The position numbers were made by a program, and so were the translations under genes. Of a DNA stretch of 9,320 bases, positions 1-5,522 are shown piece after piece. The notes under the pieces were generated by a model. It was given only the letters and a program-made list of their open reading frames with translations, ran no database searches and was not told the DNA's origin. Position 1 is the stretch's first letter, and every line of letters starts with the position of its first letter. This DNA comes from an uncultured Caulobacteraceae bacterium (GTDB lineage Bacteria > Pseudomonadota > Alphaproteobacteria > Caulobacterales > Caulobacteraceae), in NCBI GenBank assembly GCA_937910255.1, contig CALEOQ010000312.1, forward strand, positions 1 through 9,320, in the 5' to 3' direction.

Positions 1-115
1 AAGGGGACGGCGGGTCTGTTTTTGTGAGCGAGACGGCGGCCACCGAAGTCTCCCCACGTACCGTACCCGACGCTATGCGGAGCTTGGGGGTGGCAGGGAT
101 CGGCACGGCCGCGGA
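1..115. other. Anomalous left end: probable chimeric or low-quality contig terminus
   Basis: In the nnrD frame the sequence stays open here but stops resembling the family just after LFPGVLES. The conserved valine/leucine-rich strand ending in LKG.DT, expected about 25-30 residues after GEFERL, appears in none of the three minus-strand frames. Codons that are rare in the rest of this GC-rich gene (ATA, GTA, ACT, CGT, AAA, ACA) cluster here. I see no adapter match. A misjoined or error-rich contig end is the simplest reading; a genuinely divergent gene end is the alternative. Confidence 0.45.
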
Positions 116-1228
116 CTCCAGGACGCCGGGAAAGAGCCGCTCGAACTCGCCCGCATGCGGGGTCAGGACGTCGTCCTTGTCGAGGACCGAGAACAGCTCT
201 TCAGGATCTTCGCGGAAGACGGTGATGGCGTCGGCGTCGAGGATCAGGGCCGCGCCGGTGCGCGCCAGGGCCAGGACGTTCATCAGGGTCGTCTCGTTGA
301 CGCCGGCGGCGGGACCGATGACCGCGGCGTCCACGTCGGCGGCGAGGTTCTCCAGCTCGCCCTCGCTGTCGAAGGGCCGCAGCATCACCGCCTCCAGGTG
401 GGCGGCGTTCACCGCCAGGGCGTCGGGCGGCGACAAGACCGTCACAACACCGGCCCCGATCCGCAGGCCGGCCCGGGCCGCCAGGTGCGCCGCGCCGGTG
501 CGGTTGGCTGGACCGCTGATCACCACCATGCGGCCGCGGGCGTGCTTGTGCGAGGCCGCCGTCGGCCAGGGAAAGCGCGGCGCCCACAGGTCCGGGGTGT
601 TTTCGAACAGGGCGGCCTCGCTCGGCGGCAGGCCGATATCGGCGACGATCACCTCGCCGCACCGCCCTCGCCCGGGCTCCAGCACATGGGCCGGCTTGCG
701 GGCGTGGAAGGTGACGGTCAGGGTCGCGCGACCACAGATCCCCACCGGCTGGCCGGTGTCGCCGGACAGGCCGCTGGGCGTGTCGATCGCCACCACCCGC
801 TCAGGCGCCGCATTGAGCTGCTGGACGACCCGGGCCGCCTCCCCGCTCAAGGGCCGCGAAAGGCCGGCTCCGAACAGGGCGTCCACATAGAGCTCGGCGG
901 CCAGGTCGACGGAATCAATGGACTGAATCGGTCCCGACCACAGGGCCGCCATGGCCTGGGCCGAGGCGCTTCGGGCTGGCTCCAGGGCGGCCACCCGCAC
1001 GGGCCAGCCGCGTTCGGCCAGCAGGCGGGCGACCACATAGCCGTCGCCGCCATTGTCTCCTGGCCCGCAGAGCACCAGGACGTCGCAGGGCTCAAAGCGG
1101 GCGACGATGGCCTCGGCCACGGCGGCGCCGGCCCGCGCCATCAACTCGGCGGCGGCGACGCCTGCGGCCATGGCGGCCTGGTCGGCGGCGCGGATCTGCG
1201 CGACCGTGAGAATGTGCTGGGGGGCCAC
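1..1228 (-). CDS. nnrD: Bifunctional NAD(P)H-hydrate epimerase / ADP-dependent NAD(P)H-hydrate dehydratase, partial
   Basis: This enzyme repairs hydrated NADH/NADPH: the N-terminal NnrE (YjeF_N) domain epimerises R- and S-NAD(P)HX, and the C-terminal ribokinase-like NnrD domain dehydrates S-NAD(P)HX using ADP. From a GTG at 1228 one frame stays open to the left edge (409 codons). Visible epimerase motifs are GPGDNGGDGYVVARLL (residues 55-70), DALFGAGLSRP (116-126) and AIDTPSGLSGDTG (147-159). The dehydratase part shows HKHARGRMVVISG (227-239), GLRIGAGVVTVLSP (254-267), ILDADAITVF (329-338) and VLTPHAGEFERLFPG (354-368). The GTG has a GGAG at good spacing; an in-frame TTG six codons upstream is possible. 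The usual length is near 490-500 residues, so the C-terminus, including the glycine-rich GSGD catalytic region, is missing. Residues after about 371 (bases 1-115) no longer look like the family. The gene lies 24 nt after the histidine phosphatase, in the same frame, probably in one operon. Confidence 0.9.
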   Translation of the reverse strand, partial: MAPQHILTVAQIRAADQAAMAAGVAAAELMARAGAAVAEAIVARFEPCDVLVLCGPGDNGGDGYVVARLLAERGWPVRVAALEPARSASAQAMAALWSGPIQSIDSVDLAAELYVDALFGAGLSRPLSGEAARVVQQLNAAPERVVAIDTPSGLSGDTGQPVGICGRATLTVTFHARKPAHVLEPGRGRCGEVIVADIGLPPSEAALFENTPDLWAPRFPWPTAASHKHARGRMVVISGPANRTGAAHLAARAGLRIGAGVVTVLSPPDALAVNAAHLEAVMLRPFDSEGELENLAADVDAAVIGPAAGVNETTLMNVLALARTGAALILDADAITVFREDPEELFSVLDKDDVLTPHAGEFERLFPGVLESAAVPIPATPKLRIASGTVRGETSVAAVSLTKTDPPSP

Positions 1229-1233
1229 GCGGT

Positions 1234-1237
1234 CTCC
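1234..1237 (-). promoter_or_regulatory. Ribosome binding site of nnrD
   Basis: On the minus strand GGAG lies five bases before the GTG at 1228. It supports the GTG start over the upstream TTG at 1246 and over any internal ATG. The family N-terminus (ILTVAQIRAAD) also begins just after this GTG. Confidence 0.6.
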
Positions 1238-1252
1238 GGAACTCAAATCAAC

Positions 1253-1822
1253 TTAAAGGACGCTGGTTGAGGCTTCTCGCCCCTTCTCCACCAGGGTCAA
1301 GGTCTTACCGTCGGTTTCCAGCACGGTGATCGAAGTGTGATCGGGTCGGAAGCCGACCACCTGATCATCGCCCGTCAAGCAGGACACCGCCGCATTGATG
1401 GCGACGAAGTGGCTGAACACAGCCGTATCGCCGCGGGCGACGAGGGCGGCGGCCACGTCGCGACGCCAGACGTCATAGTCCAGGTCCCCCTGGATCTCGC
1501 CCCAGGCGCCCTGGAAGGCCGCCTTCAGCCAGTCGCCGCGATCGGCGGCGGCCAGGTTGGCCGGGGTCGGGATTTCGCCCACGCCGGGATCGATCTCCAC
1601 GTCCACGCCCAGGGCGCGGGCGGTCGGCTCGGCTGTCTCGCGGCAACGGGCCAGGGGCGAGGAGACGACCCGCGAGGGCCGCTCATCGGCCGGCAGGGCC
1701 ATCAGGAAATCCCGGGCGGCCTCGGCCTGGGCCTGGCCGGTCTCGTCCAGGCCCGGGTCGTCGTCGTGGCCGCCCCAGGTGGCGGCGGGCTTCCCGTGGC
1801 GGATCAGATAGAGGCGGGGCAT
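1253..1822 (-). CDS. Histidine phosphatase family protein (phosphoglycerate mutase-like)
   Basis: This is a 189-residue cytoplasmic member of the histidine phosphatase (phosphoglycerate mutase-like) superfamily, which removes or transfers phosphate through a phosphohistidine. The signature RHG is at residues 8-10 (MPRLYLIRHGKP), with H9 as the predicted nucleophile. SSPLARCRETA (54-64) is the second conserved block, E83 in GEIPTP is a candidate acid, and SHF (137-139) supplies the second histidine, H138. The ATG at 1822 is chosen because the RHG strand normally begins within ten residues of the start. A longer frame from 1885 would add 21 unlike residues and overlap the upstream gene. The start lies 4 nt after the thiolase-like stop (TGA), so coupled translation is likely, although no good Shine-Dalgarno is visible. 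Small phosphatases of this type act on sugar phosphates, cobalamin intermediates or phosphoproteins, and nothing here identifies the substrate. Confidence 0.88.
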   Translation of the reverse strand: MPRLYLIRHGKPAATWGGHDDDPGLDETGQAQAEAARDFLMALPADERPSRVVSSPLARCRETAEPTARALGVDVEIDPGVGEIPTPANLAAADRGDWLKAAFQGAWGEIQGDLDYDVWRRDVAAALVARGDTAVFSHFVAINAAVSCLTGDDQVVGFRPDHTSITVLETDGKTLTLVEKGREASTSVL

Positions 1823-1826
1823 GGCG

Positions 1827-3362
1827 TCAGTCCGGTACAAAGAGGTTACGTTGCCCCTCGGGGGCGGGTCCGACACTACCGCCACGGCCGACGGATTCCA
1901 CCGCCTCGAGGCTGTGCAGAACGGCCGGGTCGGCGGGCGTATGGGCGACGAACCGCCGATCGGCCTCGTCGCGACCGACCACGAGGCCCATCAGATAGCC
2001 CTCCCGGCCATGGACGACGGTGTAGGTCTCGATCACCGCGCGACCCTGCGGCGTTTCTGTGACAACCGGATGTGGCAGGGCGTCGATCTGGCGCTGGATG
2101 ACGCCCGGATCCTGGCGTTCGAAGGGCGCATCCGGCGCCTTGCAGGAATAGATCCCTGTCGATTGTTTGGTCAGGAACCAGCCGTTGGCGGTCACCAGGC
2201 CAAAGGTGTCGCGCGCCTGGCGCAGCCGCTGCATCATCACGGCGATGGCGTGCATGGCGTAGTTGTTGCCTGGCCCGCCGGCATAGGGCAGCCCGCCGGT
2301 GACGGTCAGGCCGCGGGGATCGTCCAGGGCCAGGCCCAGTTCTTCGGCCCCGATCTCCACGGCGACGGGGAAGCAGGAATAGAGGTCGATGATCCCGATC
2401 TCGTCGAGGCCGATCCCGGCCATCTCCAGGGCTCGGGCGCCGGTCAGGCGCATGGCGGGGCTGGAATGGAAATTCTGGCGGTCCAGGGGATACCAGAGGT
2501 CCGACGCGTCGGCGCAGCCGTGCAGATAGACGAGGTTCGCCTCGGGCACGCCCAGCTCACGGGCCTTGGCCAGGCTCGCCACCAGGACGCCGGCCGACTG
2601 GTCCACATCCATGATGGCGTTCAGGTACTTGGTGTAGGGAAAGCCGACCATCCGGTTGCGCTCGGTGATCGTGATCAGTTCTTCGGCCGTGCGGGCGATG
2701 GGGAACCAGGCGTCGCGATTGCGGGCGGCCACCTCGGTGAAGGGGGCGAACAGATCTCCCAGCCGCTTCTGGTGATCTTGGATGCTCCGCCCGTCGCGAG
2801 CGCGCAGAGCGTTCTCGAACAGAGGATAGGTGTTGATCGGCCGGCCCAGGCCGTGCCGCGCCTCGTACGGCGTCACGCCGGGCCGGGGATCGCCGATCCG
2901 CTCCGGTGGATCGAGGCCCTGGTCTTCGTCCCAGTCGTCAAACCCCAGCCCCTTGGTCAGCCGCTTGGTGGCCGAGCCCAGGAACTCGCATCCCACCACC
3001 AGGCCAAGCTGGTTCTCGCCCTTGGCGATGCGCTCGCAAAGCGTGTTGATCAGCTGTTGCGGGCTGTTGCCGCCCATATGGGAATAGACCGACCAGGTCG
3101 GCGCCGCGCCAAGGGCCCTGGCGAGGCTCAGGGGCGGATTGGTGCTGTGCGGCGTCGCCCTCCCGCCCCCTGGCGCATCGACCGTGAACCCCACAACGGC
3201 CAAGCTATCGATGGCGGCCAGATCACGCTCGGCGAGACCCGCATTCTGCGCGGCGCCGAGCGCCGCAATCTTCAGCAGTCGGGTCGGCGCGGGCGCAGAC
3301 TGCGGCTCGCCGCGATATGTGAATTGACCCGCCCCGATCAGAACTGGGGTTCTATCGTCCAT
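1827..3362 (-). CDS. Thiolase-like protein type 1 (annotated in databases as acetyl-CoA acetyltransferase)
   Basis: This 511-residue protein has the thiolase fold of the SCP2/TLP1 branch plus a C-terminal extension. The N-terminal half opens with TPVLIGAGQFTYRG (5-18). The core continues with IDLYSCFPVAVEIGAEELG (325-343) and TGGLPYAGGPGNNYAMHA (355-372), which keeps the thiolase histidine (H371). The segment from about 430 to the end (VIETYTVVHGREGYLMGLVV) resembles the additional OB-like domain of mycobacterial thiolase-like protein 1. At the place where thiolases carry the nucleophilic cysteine, the sequence reads HMGGNSPQQL (95-104). The C-terminal CxG motif is replaced by NGWFLTK (394-400). 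Classical thiolysis or condensation is therefore doubtful; acyl-CoA binding in lipid or propanoate-type metabolism is a guess. The ATG at 3362 has a strong GGAGG. It is the first gene of the leftward block. Confidence 0.88.
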   Translation of the reverse strand: MDDRTPVLIGAGQFTYRGEPQSAPAPTRLLKIAALGAAQNAGLAERDLAAIDSLAVVGFTVDAPGGGRATPHSTNPPLSLARALGAAPTWSVYSHMGGNSPQQLINTLCERIAKGENQLGLVVGCEFLGSATKRLTKGLGFDDWDEDQGLDPPERIGDPRPGVTPYEARHGLGRPINTYPLFENALRARDGRSIQDHQKRLGDLFAPFTEVAARNRDAWFPIARTAEELITITERNRMVGFPYTKYLNAIMDVDQSAGVLVASLAKARELGVPEANLVYLHGCADASDLWYPLDRQNFHSSPAMRLTGARALEMAGIGLDEIGIIDLYSCFPVAVEIGAEELGLALDDPRGLTVTGGLPYAGGPGNNYAMHAIAVMMQRLRQARDTFGLVTANGWFLTKQSTGIYSCKAPDAPFERQDPGVIQRQIDALPHPVVTETPQGRAVIETYTVVHGREGYLMGLVVGRDEADRRFVAHTPADPAVLHSLEAVESVGRGGSVGPAPEGQRNLFVPD

Positions 3363-3369
3363 CTCAACG

Positions 3370-3374
3370 CCTCC
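3370..3374 (-). promoter_or_regulatory. Ribosome binding site of the thiolase-like gene
   Basis: A perfect GGAGG on the minus strand lies seven bases before the ATG at 3362. It is the strongest Shine-Dalgarno in the window and fixes this start. Confidence 0.75.
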
Positions 3375-3394
3375 GCACCCGACTGCACCATTCG

Positions 3395-3422
3395 ATCCTA
3401 GGGTGGATCAGGCCGGTCACAA
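3395..3422 (-). promoter_or_regulatory. Weak candidate promoter of the leftward operon
   Basis: On the minus strand TTGTGA (3422-3417) and TAGGAT (3400-3395) are separated by 16 bases. Each matches the sigma-70 consensus only in part. The position, about 33 nt before the thiolase-like ATG, is sensible for a short leader, but in GC-rich DNA such matches arise by chance. Confidence 0.22.
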
Positions 3423-3434
3423 GGCGATTTCCGC

Positions 3435-3455
3435 GGCGCACAATCGTTGGGCGCC
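3435..3455. promoter_or_regulatory. 21-bp dyad, candidate operator (NtrC-like core) upstream of glnB
   Basis: The half-sites GGCGCnCAA (3435-3443) and TTGnGCGCC (3447-3455) are perfect mirror images around a three-base centre at 3444-3446. The inner 15 bases (3438-3452) read GCAC-N7-GGGC, one base from the NtrC pattern GCAC-N7-GTGC, on the same centre. A TTGACT (3458-3463) begins three bases downstream and could be the -35 of a glnB promoter, but no good -10 follows at 16-18 bases, as might be expected of an activator-dependent promoter. The dyad sits 145 nt before the glnB ATG, between divergent units, so it could serve either. As RNA it could form a hairpin only with a three-base loop and an A-G mismatch, so a protein site is more likely. 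The identity is inferred. Confidence 0.35.
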
Positions 3456-3599
3456 AGTTGACTATTTTCTGCGCATCACGCGTTTTCGTCCTAAACCCGT
3501 GAAGGTCGGCGCAGGCAGGCTCTTGTGGCCTCGCGACTTGGCGTGCTCCGTCGCCACGAGCGCCAGGGCGGGCGGCCCATTCAGTGATTACGAGGCCCC

Positions 3600-3938
3600 A
3601 TGAAGAAGATCGAAGCCGTCATCAAGCCGTTCAAGCTCGACGAGGTGAAGGAAGCCCTGCAGGAACTGGGCGTCCAGGGCATGACCGTGCTTGAGGCCAA
3701 GGGCTATGGACGGCAGAAGGGGCAGACCGAACTCTATCGCGGCGCTGAGTACGTCGTCGATTTCCTGCCCAAGATTAAGATCGAGGTGGTGGTCGCCGAC
3801 GACCAGCTCGACAGCGCCCTGGAGGCCATCACGACGGCGGCGCGCACCGGCCGCATCGGAGACGGGAAGATCTTCGTCTCCGAAGTCCTTGAAGTTGTTC
3901 GCATCCGCACCGGTGAAACCGGCGCGCTTGCCGTCTGA
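3600..3938 (+). CDS. glnB: Nitrogen regulatory protein PII
   Basis: GlnB is the trimeric PII signal protein that integrates 2-oxoglutarate, ATP/ADP and glutamine status. It controls glutamine synthetase (through GlnE) and NtrB/NtrC. It is full length at 112 residues and starts with MKKIEAVIKPFKLDEVKEAL. The T-loop reads YGRQKGQTELYRGAEYVVDF, placing Y51 at the uridylylation site and Y46 beside it. The nucleotide-binding B-loop TGRIGDGKIFV spans 83-93, and R101/R103 lie near the usual C-terminal basic positions. A GAGG four bases before the ATG is a modest ribosome binding site. The stop is 37 nt before glnA with no terminator between, so the two are almost certainly co-transcribed. Linkage to glnA and the EVKEAL-type N-terminus favour glnB over the amtB-linked glnK. 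Confidence 0.96.
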   Translation: MKKIEAVIKPFKLDEVKEALQELGVQGMTVLEAKGYGRQKGQTELYRGAEYVVDFLPKIKIEVVVADDQLDSALEAITTAARTGRIGDGKIFVSEVLEVVRIRTGETGALAV

Positions 3939-3961
3939 TCATCCATTCCAAAAAGCGAGTT

Positions 3962-3966
3962 AGGGG
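3962..3966 (+). promoter_or_regulatory. Ribosome binding site of glnA
   Basis: AGGGG lies nine bases before the glnA ATG at 3976 in the short glnB-glnA gap. The spacing is at the long end of normal. No stem-loop or promoter is evident in the 37-nt gap, which fits a glnBA operon. Confidence 0.5.
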
Positions 3967-3975
3967 ATAACCGCC

Positions 3976-5385
3976 ATGACCACCGCCAAAGACATCTTGG
4001 ACATGATCAAGGAGAAGGACGTCAAATATGTCGACGTCCGCTTCACTGATATTCGCGGCAAGATGCAGCACGTCACCTTCGACATCGATCTGGTCGATGA
4101 CGAATTCCTGACCGACGGCACCATGTTCGACGGCTCGTCGATCGTGGGCTGGAAGGCCATCAACGAGTCCGACATGAAGCTGCGTCCGGACCTGGCCTCG
4201 GCCTATATCGACCCCTTCTATCAGCAAACGACGCTCTGCCTGTTCTGCGACGTGCTGAATCCCGACACCAACACCCCCTACAACCGCGACCCGCGCTCGA
4301 TCGCCAAGGCGGCGTTGAACCATGTGAAGGCCGCCGGCATCGGCGACACCGTCTATTTCGGTCCCGAGGCCGAGTTCTTCCTGTTCGACGACGTGCGTTG
4401 GTCCACCTCGGGCCACAACACCGGCTACGCCTTTGACTCCACCGAACTGCCGGTGAACTCGTCCAAGGAATACGCCGAGGGCAATATGGGCCACCGGCCC
4501 GGCCCCAAGGGTGGCTACTTCCCGGTCAACCCGGTCGATTCCGCCCAGGACCTGCGCGGCGAAATGCTGGCCGTCATGGGCGAGCTGGGCATGCAGCCCG
4601 AAAAGCACCACCACGAGGTGGCGCCGGCCCAGCACGAACTCGGCCTGAAGTTCGCCGACCTGCTGACCATGGCCGACCGGATGCAGCTCTATAAGTACGT
4701 CATCCACAACGTGGCGGCCGCCTACGGCAAGACCGCCACCTTCATGGCCAAGCCGATGTTCGGCGACAACGGCTCGGGCATGCACGTCCACCAGTCGATC
4801 TGGAAGGACGGCCAGCCCATGTTCGCCGGCGACAAGTATGCCGGCCTTTCGCAGGAATGCCTCTGGTACATCGGCGGCATCATCAAGCACGCCAAGGCCA
4901 TCAACGCCTTCGCCAACTCCACCACCAACAGCTACAAGCGCCTGGTGCCCGGCTACGAAGCGCCGGTGAAGCTGGCCTATTCGTCGCGCAACCGCTCGGC
5001 CTCCATCCGCATCCCGCATGTGGACTCGCCCAAGGCCAAGCGCATCGAGGCCCGCTTCCCCGACCCGATGGGCAACCCCTATCTGACCTTCGTGGCCCTG
5101 CTGATGGCCGGCCTCGACGGGATCGAGAACAAGATCGATCCGGGTCCGGCCATGGACAAGAACCTCTATGACCTGCCGCCCCGCGAGCAGAAGAAGGTTC
5201 CGGAAGTCTGCGGCTCGCTGCGCGAAGCCCTGGAGAACCTCGACAAGGACCGCGCCTTCCTCAAGAAGGGCGGCGTGATGGATGACGACTTCATCGACAG
5301 CTACATCGAGCTGAAGATGGAAGAAGTGATGCGCCTGCAGCTGCATCCGCACCCGGTCGAATTCGACATGTACTACAAGTGCTAA
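3976..5385 (+). CDS. glnA: Type I glutamine synthetase
   Basis: GlnA joins glutamate and ammonia to glutamine using ATP, the entry step of nitrogen assimilation, as a cytoplasmic dodecamer. It is full length at 469 residues, the usual GSI-beta size. Visible motifs in order are the beta-grasp N-terminus with MFDGSSIVGWK (50-60), FGPEAEFFLFD (128-138) with metal-binding glutamates, HHHEVAPAQHELG (211-223), the ATP-site signature KPMFGDNGSGMHVHQS (259-274), NSYKRLVPGYEAP (318-330), SRNRSASIRIP (337-347) and EARFPDPMGNPYL (358-370). NLYDLPP (396-402) holds Y398, equivalent to the adenylylated Tyr397 of enteric GlnA, so GlnE-type adenylylation is expected. It lies 37 nt after glnB, whose product controls that modification. 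A strong intrinsic terminator begins 26 nt after the stop. No defects are visible. Confidence 0.98.
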   Translation: MTTAKDILDMIKEKDVKYVDVRFTDIRGKMQHVTFDIDLVDDEFLTDGTMFDGSSIVGWKAINESDMKLRPDLASAYIDPFYQQTTLCLFCDVLNPDTNTPYNRDPRSIAKAALNHVKAAGIGDTVYFGPEAEFFLFDDVRWSTSGHNTGYAFDSTELPVNSSKEYAEGNMGHRPGPKGGYFPVNPVDSAQDLRGEMLAVMGELGMQPEKHHHEVAPAQHELGLKFADLLTMADRMQLYKYVIHNVAAAYGKTATFMAKPMFGDNGSGMHVHQSIWKDGQPMFAGDKYAGLSQECLWYIGGIIKHAKAINAFANSTTNSYKRLVPGYEAPVKLAYSSRNRSASIRIPHVDSPKAKRIEARFPDPMGNPYLTFVALLMAGLDGIENKIDPGPAMDKNLYDLPPREQKKVPEVCGSLREALENLDKDRAFLKKGGVMDDDFIDSYIELKMEEVMRLQLHPHPVEFDMYYKC

Positions 5386-5410
5386 GCCTCACGGTCTGAG
5401 GTTTGGTTTG

Positions 5411-5441
5411 AAGGGCCGCGGCGCAAGCTGCGGCCCTTTTT
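5411..5441 (+). terminator. Intrinsic terminator of glnBA
   Basis: The arms 5411-5422 and 5427-5438 pair over 12 positions (nine perfect outer pairs, AAGGGCCGC with GCGGCCCTT, then GGC with GCT including one G-U). They close a GCAA tetraloop of the stable GNRA type (5423-5426). The stem runs into five T's (5437-5441). The opposite strand lacks a U-tract, so it ends the rightward transcript only. Confidence 0.92.
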
Positions 5442-5460
5442 CCTTCGCGTCCCCCCCGCA

Positions 5461-5489
5461 TTGATTTGTCTCAGCCCCCGATTCATACC
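5461..5489 (+). promoter_or_regulatory. Weak candidate parE promoter
   Basis: TTGATT (5461-5466) and CATACC (5484-5489) are separated by 17 bases. The match is partial (4/6 and 3/6). The location between the glnBA terminator and the parE ATG is right, and it would place transcription start about 25-30 nt before that ATG. It also argues against a TTG start at 5466. Confidence 0.22.
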
Positions 5490-5522
5490 GGTGGCTCCCG
5501 AATCGCCCCAGCTTCCGAGCCA

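Noticed and set aside
24..1270. Plus-strand open frames of 288 and 371 codons opposite nnrD
   Set aside because: The minus-strand frame carries the complete set of NnrE motifs and several NnrD motifs, so these are shadows.
1821..3401. A 526-codon plus-strand open frame opposite the thiolase-like gene
   Set aside because: The minus strand encodes a protein with clear thiolase-fold motifs and a strong GGAGG start. The plus-strand translation shows no family features.
3538..3558. Sigma-54-like promoter before glnB (TTGGC followed by CGCC)
   Set aside because: The invariant GG and GC are separated by 11 rather than 10 bases and the flanking bases match poorly. No other GG-N10-GC pair in 3500-3599 looks better.
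3829..5352. A 507-codon open frame antisense to glnB/glnA
   Set aside because: It has the same shadow composition, with no recognisable motifs and no start signals, opposite two unmistakable genes.
5466..5522. TTG start at 5466 adding 19 residues to ParE
   Set aside because: There is no Shine-Dalgarno, the added residues do not resemble ParE, and the TTG overlaps the only candidate promoter. The ATG at 5523 leads directly into an N-terminus like relatives.
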